Below, one piece after another: positions 17,824 through 27,067 of a stretch of DNA of 41,136 bases. The stretch spans positions 1 to 41,136 of the forward strand of contig JARWZW010000002.1 in the NCBI GenBank assembly GCA_029866155.1. The letters run 5' to 3'. The translations under genes and the position numbers were made by a program. Source of the DNA: Caulobacter sp. (GTDB lineage: Bacteria > Pseudomonadota > Alphaproteobacteria > Caulobacterales > Caulobacteraceae). The notes beneath the pieces were generated by a model. That model did no database searches and was not told the DNA's origin. It was given only the letters and a program-made list of their open reading frames with translations. How positions within the stretch are numbered: position 1 is the first letter of the stretch; every line of letters begins with the position of its first letter.

Positions 17824-17959
17824 CCAATATACAACTCTGTAACCCTTTGGATTAAACCTTCGTCATAGGGTTGGAGGCTATCTTCCCTTTGCCCGCAGGC
17901 AGCGCCATATCGCGAAGACTGCGGAACCGGGTCGGCCGGGATCGCGTTAGGCCATTATC

Positions 17960-18412
17960 ATGCATGCGCCCCCCGCCCGCCCGCCCCTGGCCAGTCCTCC
18001 GGCGACGCATTCGCCGCTAGCCGGGTCGTCCTCGACACAGGGTGGTCTGGGGCGTCAGTTGACCCGCGTCCTGATGATCGGCCTGGGGGTGTTTGTGGTG
18101 CTGCTCGGCGTTCTGATCGCGCCCCTGCCGGGCCCCATGGGCGTGCCGGTCATGGTGGTGGGTCTGATCCTCATCCTGCGCAGCAGCTACGCCACCCGCC
18201 GCTGGTTTGTCCTGGCCCAGCGCCGCTGGCCCAGGACCCTGACGCCCATCCGGCGTCTTCTGGGCCGCAATCCGCCCTTCGCCCAGGTCCTCTGGCAGCA
18301 GGTCCTGCGTATCGAGCGGGTGGTGACCAGCAAGGGCAACCGCGTCGTGGCCCGGCTGCGCAAGAAGCTGAAGCCCGCCTGGCGCCGCCGGTCAGCCTAC
18401 CAGCCTGCGTGA
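17960..18412 (+). CDS. Small membrane protein of unknown function (PGPGW-like)
   Basis: A 150-residue protein with a proline-rich N-terminus (residues 1-28) and two closely spaced hydrophobic segments (about 36-54 and 60-75: VLMIGLGVFVVLLGVLIAPL and VPVMVVGLILIL). A LPGPMGVP turn between them resembles the PGPGW motif of a family of small inner-membrane proteins. The C-terminal half is strongly basic (RLRKKLKPAWRRR) and probably faces the cytoplasm. No function can be assigned. The 136 bp upstream hold no clear promoter that I could identify. Confidence 0.7.
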   Translation: MHAPPARPPLASPPATHSPLAGSSSTQGGLGRQLTRVLMIGLGVFVVLLGVLIAPLPGPMGVPVMVVGLILILRSSYATRRWFVLAQRRWPRTLTPIRRLLGRNPPFAQVLWQQVLRIERVVTSKGNRVVARLRKKLKPAWRRRSAYQPA

Positions 18413-18445
18413 TCCGGCCAGTCGGTCGAGACCTGCCCGGCTGGT

Positions 18446-18976
18446 CTATTCCGAAATGATTTCCCGGTAGGCGCGGCCGATGACGAAAGCGGTGACCTGG
18501 GCGGTTGCCTGTTCATCGGGCCGTGCCAGGCCAAGGGCGGCCGCCAGCCTGGGGATGGCGTCGGAATAGAGTTCCTCGCCCTTTCCATCGCCGATCGCCG
18601 AGACGGACCAGATTCTCAGCCGGTCGCGATCCTCGTCGGTCAGACCGTACCAAGCCGTTTCCACGGCATAGGCCCGGCCCAGGCGCTGGCTCCAATAGGC
18701 CCCGGCCCCAAGCTCCAGCACCCGGGCGACCAGCAACGGCCGGATGACCGGAACCTGGATGGGGGGTATCTCGCAAACCCGGGCGAGGCTGGCTTCAAGC
18801 GGCTCGGCAAGGGCCATCTGATAGGGACTGGCCGGCGCAGACCGATAGGTCTGCAGCCAGGTCTGGCTCTGGGTTTCCGGCACATGGTCCCAAAGGCAGT
18901 CCGCATCCACAGCCCAGGCGGAACCCCCGACCAGCAGGGCTCCCATCAGGATCGGCAGGCCGAATGTCAGGCGCAT
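18446..18976 (-). CDS. Hypothetical exported protein
   Basis: A 176-residue protein that I do not recognise. Residues 1-22 look like a cleavable signal peptide (MRLTFGLPILMGALLVGGSAWA, cleavage before VDADC). The mature part has two cysteines (DADCLWD and ARVCEIPP) that could pair in the periplasm, and a helical middle (LLVARVLELGAGAYWSQRL). The start at 18976 is chosen over one 7 codons earlier because it begins the signal peptide and has GGAGG upstream. It lies just beyond the F0 operon terminator, so it is probably transcribed independently. Confidence 0.68.
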   Translation of the reverse strand: MRLTFGLPILMGALLVGGSAWAVDADCLWDHVPETQSQTWLQTYRSAPASPYQMALAEPLEASLARVCEIPPIQVPVIRPLLVARVLELGAGAYWSQRLGRAYAVETAWYGLTDEDRDRLRIWSVSAIGDGKGEELYSDAIPRLAAALGLARPDEQATAQVTAFVIGRAYREIISE

Positions 18977-19000
18977 GGAGGCTGCCTCCAGGAGCACATA

Positions 19001-19032
19001 CAGAAACGGGCCGGTCCCGAAGAACCGACCCG
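19001..19032 (-). terminator. Intrinsic terminator of the F0 ATP synthase operon
   Basis: On the minus strand, CGGGTCGGT pairs with ACCGGCCCG across an 8-nt loop (9 pairs including one G-T), followed by TTTCTG. It lies about 70 bp after the atpF stop and before the exported-protein gene. Confidence 0.6.
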
Positions 19033-19101
19033 CAATCTTGTTTCAAGAAGGGACTTGGTCGACAAGGCCCCCGGCCGGATCGGCGCGGAACCAACCGTGG
19101 A

Positions 19102-19602
19102 CTACTGCAGCCGGCCGGCCAGTTGCGCGATGGCGGCGTCGATAGCCGGGTCGGACTTGGCTGAGGCCAGACGGGCGGCGAGGACCCGTTCAGCGGCCTG
19201 GGTCGCCAGATCGGCGGCTGCCGACTTGACGTCAGCCGCGGCCTGGGCCTCGGCGGAAGCGATCTTCCGCTCGGCCAGGGCCGTGCGGCGGGTGATCTGC
19301 TCTTCGAGCTTGGCCTGGGCGTCAGCCGCCATGCGGACAGCGTCGGCTTCGGCGGCGGCCAGCATCGCGGCGGCCTGTTTCTCGGCGTCTTCCCGCTGTG
19401 TGCGGATATCCGCCAGCATGGCCTCGGCCTCAGCTCGCAGGCGGGCGGCCTCGTCCAGGTCGGTCTGGATCTGCGCACTCTTGGCGTCGAGAATGGCTGC
19501 GAGCTTCTTGGGCACGCCGACATAGACGACGATGGCCAGGAAGGCGATCAGGCCGGCGGCGACCCAGGCTTCAGCCTCGGCCGGGTTCAGAAATGCGGGC
19601 AT
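19102..19602 (-). CDS. atpF: ATP synthase F0 subunit b
   Basis: Part of the peripheral stalk joining F1 to the membrane sector. The 166-residue protein has one N-terminal membrane helix (about residues 13-30, [18 protein letters not shown]). A long, alanine/glutamate-rich coiled coil then fills the rest. The ATG overlaps the stop of the preceding b' gene by one base (TGATG), which points to coupled translation. The b/b' pair is typical of alphaproteobacteria and phototrophs. Confidence 0.92.
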   Translation of the reverse strand: MPAFLNPAEAEAWVAAGLIAFLAIVVYVGVPKKLAAILDAKSAQIQTDLDEAARLRAEAEAMLADIRTQREDAEKQAAAMLAAAEADAVRMAADAQAKLEEQITRRTALAERKIASAEAQAAADVKSAAADLATQAAERVLAARLASAKSDPAIDAAIAQLAGRLQ

Positions 19603-20168
19603 CAGTGCGCGGCTCCCTGGGCGGCGGCGACCGCAGCGTCAACGTCCTTGGCAGGCGCCGCAGCGCCCGTCAGTTTCTCGATGATCGCCGCAGCCGTTTC
19701 AGCAGCGATGCCGCTGACCTGGCTCATGGCGGCGTCGCGGGACGCCCGGATGCGGGTTTCTGCCTCGGCCATGCGCTCGGCGAGCTTGGCGCCCTCCTCG
19801 GCCTGGCGTGCGGCAGTCTTGGCGGCGGCGGCGGCCTTGGCCTCGGCAGCGACCCTGTGAGAGGCCGCACGCGCTTCGGCCAGATCGGCCTGAGCGGCGC
19901 GGGTCTGGTCAGCCGCTTCGGCCTGGACCCGGCGAGCTGCTTCCAGCGCACCGGCGATGGTCGAGGCCCGCTCGTCGATCACGCCCCGGATGCGCGGGGC
20001 GAAGACCCGTGACACCAGTACGTACAGGATGACGAAAAGCACCAGCAGCCAGGCGATCTGGCCGCCCCAGTGCTGGAACTCGAACTGAGGCAGACCGCCG
20101 GAGCCATGGGCTTCGGTGGTCGCATGCGTTTCGCCCGCCGCTACGGCGTGCTCGGAAGATCCGGCCAT
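19602..20168 (-). CDS. atpG: ATP synthase F0 subunit b'
   Basis: The second stalk subunit, which pairs with b as a heterodimer in alphaproteobacteria. The 188-residue protein has a His/Thr-rich N-terminal tail, then [29 protein letters not shown], the single membrane helix with the family's FxxxxxxxQ(I/L)xWL pattern. A coiled coil very rich in alanine follows. The symbol follows the alphaproteobacterial use of atpG (also called atpX or atpF2) for b', not the F1 gamma subunit. Confidence 0.92.
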   Translation of the reverse strand: MAGSSEHAVAAGETHATTEAHGSGGLPQFEFQHWGGQIAWLLVLFVILYVLVSRVFAPRIRGVIDERASTIAGALEAARRVQAEAADQTRAAQADLAEARAASHRVAAEAKAAAAAKTAARQAEEGAKLAERMAEAETRIRASRDAAMSQVSGIAAETAAAIIEKLTGAAAPAKDVDAAVAAAQGAAH

Positions 20169-20260
20169 ACCAACCCGTCCAAAATCGTAGAGGCAATATC
20201 ACTGATGCAATCTGACCGGGGCGACGCCGGAGTCCGGCGCCGCCGCGGATCAGATGCGGC

Positions 20261-20485
20261 TTAGGCCGAGTAGATCAGGATGCCGAGCACGAAGGCCAGG
20301 ATGCCGAGGGCTTCGGCCAGGGCCGCGCCGACGAACAGGTTGCCGATCTGGCTGGCGGCGGCCGAAGGATTGCGCAGGGCGCCGGCGAGGAAGTTGCCGA
20401 AGATGTTGCCCACGCCGATACCGGCGCCGATCATGCCCAGGGTCGCGAGACCCGCGCCGATGAGCTTTGCGGCTTCTGGTTCCAT
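20261..20485 (-). CDS. atpE: ATP synthase F0 subunit c
   Basis: The ring-forming proteolipid, 74 residues, with two membrane helices. The ion-carrying carboxylate is Glu58 in [11 protein letters not shown]. The first helix carries the close-packing glycine pattern GAGIGVGN, and the polar loop is RNPSAAS-like ([10 protein letters not shown]). The absence of Na+-site residues around Glu58 implies a proton-driven ring. Confidence 0.96.
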   Translation of the reverse strand: MEPEAAKLIGAGLATLGMIGAGIGVGNIFGNFLAGALRNPSAAASQIGNLFVGAALAEALGILAFVLGILIYSA

Positions 20486-20540
20486 AACAGTCTAGTCCTA
20501 GCTTTGTTGAAGGGAGATCGGTTGAAAGCGGGTCCCGGCC

Positions 20541-21314
20541 CTAGTGGCCGTGACCGAGATTGACCACATCATTCAGATAGATGCAGGTCAGAACAGCGAA
20601 GACGAAGGCCTGGAGGAAAGCCACCAGGAATTCCAGAGCGGTCAGGGCCGTCACCATGCCGAACGACATGATGGCCACCGGCACGCCAAGCCAGCCAAGG
20701 CCGCCCACCGCCGCCACGGCGACAAAGCCGGCGAACACCTTGAGCGCCACATGGCCGCCCATCATGTTGCCGAACAGACGCAGGGTGAGGGTCACCGGCC
20801 GCAGCAGGAACGAGACAAACTCGATCAGCACGATGACCGGCAGCAGCACCCAGGGAACGCCCGACGGGACGAACAGCTTGAAGAAGCCGAGGCCATGCTT
20901 GGCGAAACCGATCACCAGCACCACCCCGATGGTCAGGGCGCCGAAGGTCGCCGTCACGGCGATCTGGGACGTGGCGGTGAAGACCAGGAACAGGCCAAGG
21001 AAATTCATGGCCAGCACCAGGGTGAAGACCGTGAAGACGAAGGGGAAATAATGACGGCCCTCATGGCCGATAATGGATTCGGTCAGGTTGTCGATCAGTC
21101 CGAACAGCTGCTCGCCCACGGACTGCAGCCGGCCCGGGACGACCTGCGGCCGGGCGGTGACCAGGGCAAGGAAGCCAACGATCACGGCGAACGCCAGGGT
21201 CATGGCCACATGCGAATTGGTGATGGCCAGGTCGACCAGGCCCAGGCCCGGCACGGTGACGTCCGGAAGCTCGACGAGCTTCTGGATCTGGAACTGATGT
21301 AACGGATCGGCCAT
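20541..21314 (-). CDS. atpB: ATP synthase F0 subunit a
   Basis: The stator subunit that forms the proton half-channels, 257 residues with 5-6 hydrophobic segments. The essential arginine lies in LTLRLFGNMMGGHV (helix 5), and the C-terminal ALEFLVAFLQAFVFAVLTCIYL is the last helix. The N-terminus, DPLHQFQIQKLVEL, is typical of alphaproteobacteria. A good AAGGAG ribosome-binding site precedes the ATG. Confidence 0.96.
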   Translation of the reverse strand: MADPLHQFQIQKLVELPDVTVPGLGLVDLAITNSHVAMTLAFAVIVGFLALVTARPQVVPGRLQSVGEQLFGLIDNLTESIIGHEGRHYFPFVFTVFTLVLAMNFLGLFLVFTATSQIAVTATFGALTIGVVLVIGFAKHGLGFFKLFVPSGVPWVLLPVIVLIEFVSFLLRPVTLTLRLFGNMMGGHVALKVFAGFVAVAAVGGLGWLGVPVAIMSFGMVTALTALEFLVAFLQAFVFAVLTCIYLNDVVNLGHGH

Positions 21315-21329
21315 CGGGCCTTTCGCTCC

Positions 21330-21707
21330 TTAAACTTCGCCTTCGACGCCGGCCACTGCATCCGGGACGACTGTGGTCCGGCGACCTGCGGCTGACGCCG
21401 CCTGTTCTGCCTGGGCCTGAGCCATCAGCCGGTTGGCTGTTCGCCGCGCCAAAAATATTGACAGGACAAAGCCCAGAAGGACCCCGCCTATCATGCCCCA
21501 GGGCTCTGTTCCGGCGAACCGGTCCACGATGGCCCCGACCGCCAGACCGATGAGCACGCCGCCCAGCAGTTCAGCGATGATCCGGTAGGCCTGGCCCACC
21601 GCCGCTTCGCCCGCCGCCGGATTCGGCGCCTTGACGGCCCGCGCCTCGAGAGCAGCGGCCCGTTCGTCGAGGCGTTTGAGCGCCTCTTCGCGCGTTTCGT
21701 CTGCCAT
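21330..21707 (-). CDS. atpI: AtpI, F0F1 ATP synthase assembly/accessory protein
   Basis: A 125-residue protein with a charged N-terminal helix (ADETREEALKRLDERAA) and two membrane helices (about 52-69 and 78-95, LLGGVLIGLAVGAIVDRF and MIGGVLLGFVLSIFLA). It matches the AtpI/Mg2+-handling family, which helps c-ring assembly. It opens the operon atpI-atpB-atpE-atpG-atpF. The start at 21707 is preferred; a GTG 14 codons earlier (21749) is possible and has a better ribosome-binding context, so the N-terminus is uncertain. Confidence 0.85.
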   Translation of the reverse strand: MADETREEALKRLDERAAALEARAVKAPNPAAGEAAVGQAYRIIAELLGGVLIGLAVGAIVDRFAGTEPWGMIGGVLLGFVLSIFLARRTANRLMAQAQAEQAASAAGRRTTVVPDAVAGVEGEV

Positions 21708-21778
21708 GGGCAAGGAACCGACTAGCTTTGCAAAGGGCCCGGAAGTCACCTTCCGGACCCGGCTTGATCGGCGCGGAA

Positions 21779-21805
21779 CCTATAGACCGCGCTGCAGTGC
21801 GTCAA
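21779..21805 (-). promoter_or_regulatory. Candidate promoter of the atp F0 operon
   Basis: On the minus strand, TTGACGC (21805-21799) is followed after 12 bp by TCTATAGG (21786-21779). This fits the Caulobacter housekeeping pattern TTGACGS-N10-14-GCTANAWC at the -35 and at the CTANA core. It lies about 72 bp upstream of the preferred atpI start. Confidence 0.45.
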
Positions 21806-21989
21806 GGCTGGTTCGACGCTATTTAACCGGCTGAAAAGGTTGATGTTTTGAGAGATGGAGCCAGCCGTGCCGCCGGTTCGCGCCAGACAGGGGCCGAGTG
21901 GACGGGCAAGCGCCGTCGCCTGCCCGTCGGACTTTGCCGGGAATCGCCGGCGGGCCGCAAGCGGCAACGAAACAGCCCTGGCCCCCGGC

Positions 21990-22925
21990 TCAGAAATAGC
22001 CCTCGCGCTTCTTCTGTTCCAGCGAACCGCCGTCCTCGTTATCGCCAATGCGGCCCTGGCGTTCGGAGTTGGCCGAAAACAGCGTCTCTCGGACCACGGA
22101 CAGAAGGTCGGTGGCGTCGGACTCCACCGCCGCCGTGACCGGCCAGCATCCCAGGGTGCGGAACCTGACGCGGCGCTCGACCGTCGTCTCGCCGGTCAGA
22201 AACCGCATCCGGGCCGGATCATCGACCACCAGCAGGGCGCCTCCACGCTCGACGACCGGGCGTGGCTCGGCGAAATAGAGGGGGGCGAGCGGGATTCGCC
22301 GGAACAGGGCGTAGCTCCAGATGTCGGTCTCGGTCCAGTTGGACAGGGGAAACACCCGAACCGATTGCCTGGGCCCCAGACGGGCATTGTAGAGGTTCCA
22401 GAGTTCGGGCCGCTGTTGCTTTGGGTCCCAGACATGCCCCTGGCTGCGGACCGAGAAGACCCTCTCCTTGGCCCGGGACTTTTCCTCATCCCGGCGGGCC
22501 CCGCCAAAGATCACATCATGGTTGCCCAGATCCAGGGCCGCCTTCAGGGGTTCGGTGCGCATCGCCCAGGTGTAGCGATCCCCGTGGTCGAAGGGGTTGA
22601 GACCTGCGGCCCGCCCCTCCTCATTGGCATGAACGACCAGGTCAAAGCCGTTCTCCCGAGCAAAGCCGTCGCGGAAGTCCAGAAGTGACTGAAACTCCCA
22701 GGTTGAGTCTATGTGCAGGAGGGGAAAGGGCGGTCGGGCGGGATAGAAGGCCCGCATGGCCACATGGCCCATCACTGTGCTGTCCTTGCCGGCGGAAAAG
22801 AGCATGACAGGATTGCGGGCCTCGGCCACGGCTTCGCGCAGGATATGGATGGCCTCGGCCTCTATCCGTTCCAGATGCGAGATCCGCCCGGGGGTGGTGG
22901 CGGCCGGAAGATGATTGAAAGTCAT
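21990..22925 (-). CDS. cysD: Sulfate adenylyltransferase subunit 2 (CysD)
   Basis: The small, adenylyl-transferring subunit of the heterodimeric ATP sulfurylase, which makes adenosine phosphosulfate from sulfate and ATP. The 311-residue protein shows the PP-loop FSAGKDSTV (residues about 43-51), PFPLLHIDSTWEF, FGGARRDEEKSRAKER, WDPKQQRPELWNLYN, VFPLSNWTETDIW, RFRTLGCWPVTAAVES, and the CysD C-terminal signature SERQGRIGDNEDGGSLEQKK. Sequence quality looks fully functional. CysD normally needs the GTPase CysN encoded next to it. Here the gene lies 3 bp after dabA and no cysN follows; the next gene is the oppositely organised atp operon. Confidence 0.95.
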   Translation of the reverse strand: MTFNHLPAATTPGRISHLERIEAEAIHILREAVAEARNPVMLFSAGKDSTVMGHVAMRAFYPARPPFPLLHIDSTWEFQSLLDFRDGFARENGFDLVVHANEEGRAAGLNPFDHGDRYTWAMRTEPLKAALDLGNHDVIFGGARRDEEKSRAKERVFSVRSQGHVWDPKQQRPELWNLYNARLGPRQSVRVFPLSNWTETDIWSYALFRRIPLAPLYFAEPRPVVERGGALLVVDDPARMRFLTGETTVERRVRFRTLGCWPVTAAVESDATDLLSVVRETLFSANSERQGRIGDNEDGGSLEQKKREGYF

Positions 22926-22928
22926 GGG

Positions 22929-25388
22929 TCAGGCCGCCAGTTCAGGGCGATTGACGCCTGCATGGGTTCGAGGACAGGGCTCCCAGCAAAGATCACCTGA
23001 ATAGCGCCAGGCCATATGGCCCGCGTCATCCAGCGCAAAGAGGTGAAGCCAGCGATTGTCGAACAGGGCCCGCACGCCCGGATGACGCTCGAGAATGTCG
23101 GTCATGGCCTCCCGCGGGGCCTCGATACAGACGCTGAGGCGCAGGGGCAGATGGATCAGATCCTGGCCGTCATGCACTGATTGCCAGGGCAATCCAGCCC
23201 TGAGCGGACCGCCGTTGCCCTCCACCACCCCGACGCCGCCAATGACATTGTGGAGCAGCTTGTTGCCGCCGCCGAACAGCCGCGGCGCGACGGCGGACCC
23301 GTAATATTGCAGGCTGATCCAGCTGGCCACGACGACGGGCGCCGTCATGATCAGCTCAAGAACCTTGAACCCTGCGTCCTGGCGCCAGTCATAGTCATGC
23401 AGAAAGGCCTGACCGCGCAGGGATTTCCCCGCCGTACGCTGGCGCGGCGCCGCGATAAAGGCCCGGCATCCGGCCAGGGCCCATTCGGGCCGAGTCTGGG
23501 CCCAGTCGCGGCTGCGCTGGATCACGCCGCCCCGGCCTGTCGACTCGGGAAGCCGCAGGGCCCGTTCCCCTCGGGCCACGGTTCCGGCGGCGGCCAGCCA
23601 GGCGCTGGCCTGTCGAAGGTCATCGCCATGGTCCGGCGCAGGATGATCGGCGTCGTAGAGATGGACGGAGTCGGTGGTGGTGTCGTGAAGGGCCGCGACG
23701 AAAATCGTGGCCTTGGGGATGACGATGTCGCGGTCCAGCAGGCCGGCCCGCACCAGCCCGTCATTGAGCAGTCCCGCCAGGAGCCGGGCGTTGACCTCGC
23801 CGCTATAGCCGCCGCAGGCGCCACAATGGAGGCCACTGGCGTGGGGATTGTTGACCACATTGGCGCCATGCCCGACCAGCAGAACGAGGGGCGCGAAATC
23901 CCGGGTGAGGGACATGGCCCGAAGGATGGTCTCCGCCATGCCGATCCTGTCGGCCAGGGCGAGGTCCGGATCGGGATGCGGGGCGGGATCGTCCGGCGCC
24001 TGGCCGCCGGTCAGGCCGAGGGCGTCGCGGGCCAGTTTCGCCACATAGACCGGCCCGGCCGCCTCGACAAAGGCGAAGGAAGAGACTGCGGCCAGCTTGA
24101 AGCGGCCCCAGGCCCGGCTGGCCCGGGCCTTGAATCGGGCCATCTGGTCCGCGGAGGCGTCGGCGTCCGATCCGGAACGGGAAGTGAGCCCCGGATTCAG
24201 CAGCACCGGCAGCCGGTGTTCGGCGACATCCGAGGCGAACCGGCGATGAGCGGCGGTCAGACCAAAGAAGCCGGCAAATCCCAGGGTCTGGATGTCGGGC
24301 GACAGGGACTCCAGGGCGCGCCGGAAGACCTCCGACCGGACATCGATACAGAAGGCGGCCTGCAGCCGCAGGTTTCCGCGCGGGCGGCCGGGGCCGGCGA
24401 CGCCCAGGACAACGGCCAGGTCTCGCTGGGCCGACCGATCGAAGGCTTCCTGCAGCACCGCGTCGATCTGGAGCCCGATCCCCGGAACCAGCGGGCTGCG
24501 GTGGGCGGCGAGGGTGTTGCTCCAGGCGCCCTGGATCTGAGCCTGGTACTGAGCCAGAAGGGCTGCCTCCCACATCAGCCGGATCGTCAGAAAATCGGTC
24601 AGGGTCGAGTCGGATCCGCCGGCCAGCCCGGCCTGCCAGCTCCGGTAACGGGCCAGCTGCGCCCATCCGCCCAGGGTGATGAGCAGGCTGTGGAAATAGG
24701 TCTCCAGGGCGCCCGGATCGACGTCCAGGCCCTGGACGGATCTCAGCAGGGCCTCTTGCGCGGTTTCCGGCGCCTCGGCGACGAAGGCGGCGAAGTTCCG
24801 CAGCCCGGCGATTTCGGGCGTCAGATCATGGGTGGCCACGGCCCGCCATGCAGAAAAGGCCGAACGCCCCCGAGGGGCCGCCCAGAGGGCCTGGCCCTCG
24901 TCAAAATAGCTGCCGGCCCAGGCGCCGATGCGTTCGGCGATGATCGCGGGCCAGTCGATACCGGAAACCCTGGCGGCCAGATCGGCGACGGTCGGCAAGG
25001 CCTCCGGCGGATCACTGGATTCCCATAGGGCCGCCTTGAACTGGGCAAGACTCCAGAGATTGAGGGGCGGACCGGCTGCGGCCTGGGCGTCCTGCAGGTC
25101 CTGGTCGGTGATGGCGCCGGCGGCCATGCGTTGAAGGTACCAGGCGCGCGGCAGGGTCACCGACGCACCCGCCACCCGGGCCAGAAGCGCACCCGTCCTG
25201 GCAAGTCCAAGATCGGCCTGACCCAGATAGGGATTTACAGCCACGCTGGAGGCTAGGGGCCAGACGGGCGGCACCGCATTGGCTGCCCTTTCCGCGGCAG
25301 CCCGGACGGCGGCCTGGATGGCGCCGGCGGAGTCAGGGAAGGGAGGAACCCGGGAAGGATGCATGGTCGTCGGCTCCTGCTGGATCAT
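22929..25388 (-). CDS. dabA: DabA, inorganic-carbon accumulation subunit (DUF2309)
   Basis: An 819-residue protein of the DUF2309/DabA family, a distant beta-carbonic-anhydrase-like subunit that hydrates CO2 vectorially when joined to its membrane partner DabB. All four zinc-site residues known from Halothiobacillus DabA appear conserved: Cys347 and Asp349 in [12 protein letters not shown], His507 in [16 protein letters not shown], and Cys522 in [18 protein letters not shown], with the same His-Cys spacing. Near the start, [10 protein letters not shown] matches the family's VNP motif. The ATG overlaps the dabB stop (ATGA), and cysD follows 3 bp later, so this is the middle gene of a three-gene operon. 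Confidence 0.93.
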   Translation of the reverse strand: MIQQEPTTMHPSRVPPFPDSAGAIQAAVRAAAERAANAVPPVWPLASSVAVNPYLGQADLGLARTGALLARVAGASVTLPRAWYLQRMAAGAITDQDLQDAQAAAGPPLNLWSLAQFKAALWESSDPPEALPTVADLAARVSGIDWPAIIAERIGAWAGSYFDEGQALWAAPRGRSAFSAWRAVATHDLTPEIAGLRNFAAFVAEAPETAQEALLRSVQGLDVDPGALETYFHSLLITLGGWAQLARYRSWQAGLAGGSDSTLTDFLTIRLMWEAALLAQYQAQIQGAWSNTLAAHRSPLVPGIGLQIDAVLQEAFDRSAQRDLAVVLGVAGPGRPRGNLRLQAAFCIDVRSEVFRRALESLSPDIQTLGFAGFFGLTAAHRRFASDVAEHRLPVLLNPGLTSRSGSDADASADQMARFKARASRAWGRFKLAAVSSFAFVEAAGPVYVAKLARDALGLTGGQAPDDPAPHPDPDLALADRIGMAETILRAMSLTRDFAPLVLLVGHGANVVNNPHASGLHCGACGGYSGEVNARLLAGLLNDGLVRAGLLDRDIVIPKATIFVAALHDTTTDSVHLYDADHPAPDHGDDLRQASAWLAAAGTVARGERALRLPESTGRGGVIQRSRDWAQTRPEWALAGCRAFIAAPRQRTAGKSLRGQAFLHDYDWRQDAGFKVLELIMTAPVVVASWISLQYYGSAVAPRLFGGGNKLLHNVIGGVGVVEGNGGPLRAGLPWQSVHDGQDLIHLPLRLSVCIEAPREAMTDILERHPGVRALFDNRWLHLFALDDAGHMAWRYSGDLCWEPCPRTHAGVNRPELAA

Positions 25389-26956
25389 GACGGCCTCCGC
25401 AGCGCCCAGCCGCCCAGCAGGCGGTCAAACAGCGCATTGGCGTAGAGGCCATTGGAGAGATGGACGCGCAGCCCTGCTGCGGCCGGGTGATAGGCCCAGA
25501 GGGGGAACATGGCCTGGGCCACGGCGACCAGGCCAAAACTGGCCACGGCCAGGGCGATCATCGCCCATTCCAGCGGACCGGGGACCGGGGCCGGCGGCAG
25601 CACCCCGGCCGTCAGCCAGAGGGCCAGGCCGTGCAGGGTGAAATAGCCCACAGAGGCGGCCAGGGCATAGACCGCCAGCCTGCGGGTCAGGACCCTTGGC
25701 GCGGCGTCGGCCAGGCCCTGGGCCAGCAGATAGGCCACGCCGAAGATAAGGATGGCGCCCAGGGCGATGGTCTGGGGCGATTTGTGGATCAGACCGAACC
25801 CGGCGCCGATGACAGCATAGACGGCCAGGGCGGCCAGGAAGGCCCGCCCCACAGCCCGGGCGTCAGGAACCGCCACAGGGCCGGGTCGCCGGGCGGCGGC
25901 GATCTGCTCGACCGCCCCGCCAGAGGCCAGGAAGGCATGGGCCTTGTAGAGGGAATGGGCGACGATATGGAGCAGGGCCAGGGGAAACAGGGCCAGGCCG
26001 CACTGCATGATCATGAAGCCCATCTGGGCGACCGTCGACCAGGCCAGGGAGGTCTTGACGGCCGGCTGGGTCAGCATCACCAGCCCGCCGAACAGAGCCG
26101 TCACCCCGCCGACCATGACCAGCACCGCCATGACCCCGGGCGACAGCAGCATGACATCGGCCAGACGGATCAGGACAAAACCCCCGGCATTGATGACCCC
26201 GGCATGAAGCAGGGCCGACACCGGGGTCGGCGCCTCCATGACCTCGGTCAGCCAGCCATGCAGGGGAAACTGCGCCGACTTCAGCAGGGCCGCGACCGCC
26301 AGAAGGCCGGCGGCCAGCATGGCGGGAAGGCCACCCTGCCCGGCCCTGGCGGCGTCCAGCAGGGTTGCGATATCGCCCGTGCCATAGGCCAGGAACAACA
26401 GGGCGGCGGCGGCGATCATGGCCAGGTCCGACGCCCGGGCCGTGACGAACTTCTTGCGGGCGGCCCGCTGCGCCGCGATGCGCTCCGGATAGAAGAGCAG
26501 CAGGCGATGCAGGCCGGCGCTGGTGGCCATCCAGGCCAGGACCAGCTGGACAAGATTGCCCGAGGTCACCAGCAGCATGACCATGGCCAGAGTGAAGCAG
26601 AGCCAGGCCAGGAAGGGGCCGCGACGGGCCTCGCCCTGCAGATAGACCGCTGCGTAACGCACCACGACCCAGCCGATGGCGCTGACCAGGGTCAGCATCA
26701 CGGCGCTGACCACGTCCAGCCGGACTGAAAGACCCAAACCTTCCAGAGTAAAGAATCGAAGGGTCAGGATCTCGGCGGTGGCCGGACCCGCGATGACCAG
26801 AATTGCGGCGCAGGCCAGGGCGACCAGACCGGCCAGAAACGCCAGGCCCTCGACAAGGCGCGCAGTCAGGACGCCCCGTCCGGAAGGAGCCGCAGCCAGG
26901 CCGGCGGCGGCCAGAAGCAGCAATGGCGCGACGACGGTCAGCAGTTGGAATGGCAA
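25385..26956 (-). CDS. dabB: DabB, NuoL-like membrane subunit of the DAB carbon transporter
   Basis: A 523-residue polytopic membrane protein of the NADH:quinone oxidoreductase subunit L/Mrp-antiporter superfamily, which couples cation movement to DabA. Typical segments are [79 protein letters not shown] and [14 protein letters not shown]. The histidine-bearing AGLHRLL and basic KKF segment are features of DabB rather than NuoL. The best start is TTG at 26956 with GGGGGA upstream. No other respiratory complex I genes are nearby. Confidence 0.9.
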   Translation of the reverse strand: MPFQLLTVVAPLLLLAAAGLAAAPSGRGVLTARLVEGLAFLAGLVALACAAILVIAGPATAEILTLRFFTLEGLGLSVRLDVVSAVMLTLVSAIGWVVVRYAAVYLQGEARRGPFLAWLCFTLAMVMLLVTSGNLVQLVLAWMATSAGLHRLLLFYPERIAAQRAARKKFVTARASDLAMIAAAALLFLAYGTGDIATLLDAARAGQGGLPAMLAAGLLAVAALLKSAQFPLHGWLTEVMEAPTPVSALLHAGVINAGGFVLIRLADVMLLSPGVMAVLVMVGGVTALFGGLVMLTQPAVKTSLAWSTVAQMGFMIMQCGLALFPLALLHIVAHSLYKAHAFLASGGAVEQIAAARRPGPVAVPDARAVGRAFLAALAVYAVIGAGFGLIHKSPQTIALGAILIFGVAYLLAQGLADAAPRVLTRRLAVYALAASVGYFTLHGLALWLTAGVLPPAPVPGPLEWAMIALAVASFGLVAVAQAMFPLWAYHPAAAGLRVHLSNGLYANALFDRLLGGWALRRPS

Positions 26957-27045
26957 GATCGATCCCCCGCAACGGGCCCAAGGGCGGCCCCGGGGGAGCG
27001 GTAGACAATCAGCGCTCTGCTAAAAAATTCATTGTTCAGCGCCTA

Positions 27046-27066
27046 TCGTTCTGTTTTTAAGAACGA
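27046..27066. promoter_or_regulatory. Perfect inverted repeat between dabB and the LysR gene
   Basis: TCGTTCT-GTTTTTA-AGAACGA is a perfect 7-bp inverted repeat with a 7-bp spacer. It contains a T-N11-A dyad of the LysR type (27050-27062). It ends 1 bp before the LysR-family ATG and lies about 90 bp upstream of dabB, in the shared 111-bp divergent region. It is a likely binding site for the adjacent regulator. Confidence 0.55.
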
Positions 27067-27067
27067 C

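Noticed and set aside
21750..21989. Short frames between atpI and cysD.
   Set aside because: None has similarity or a ribosome-binding site. The stretch contains the candidate atp promoter and the tail region after cysD.
23181..25028. A 615-residue open frame on the plus strand.
   Set aside because: It runs antisense across dabA, is rich in Gly/Gln/Arg with no domain, and arises from the GC-rich codon pattern of dabA.
25460..26728. A 422-residue plus-strand frame.
   Set aside because: It is antisense to dabB with strongly skewed Gln/Asp/Gly/His content and no recognisable domain.
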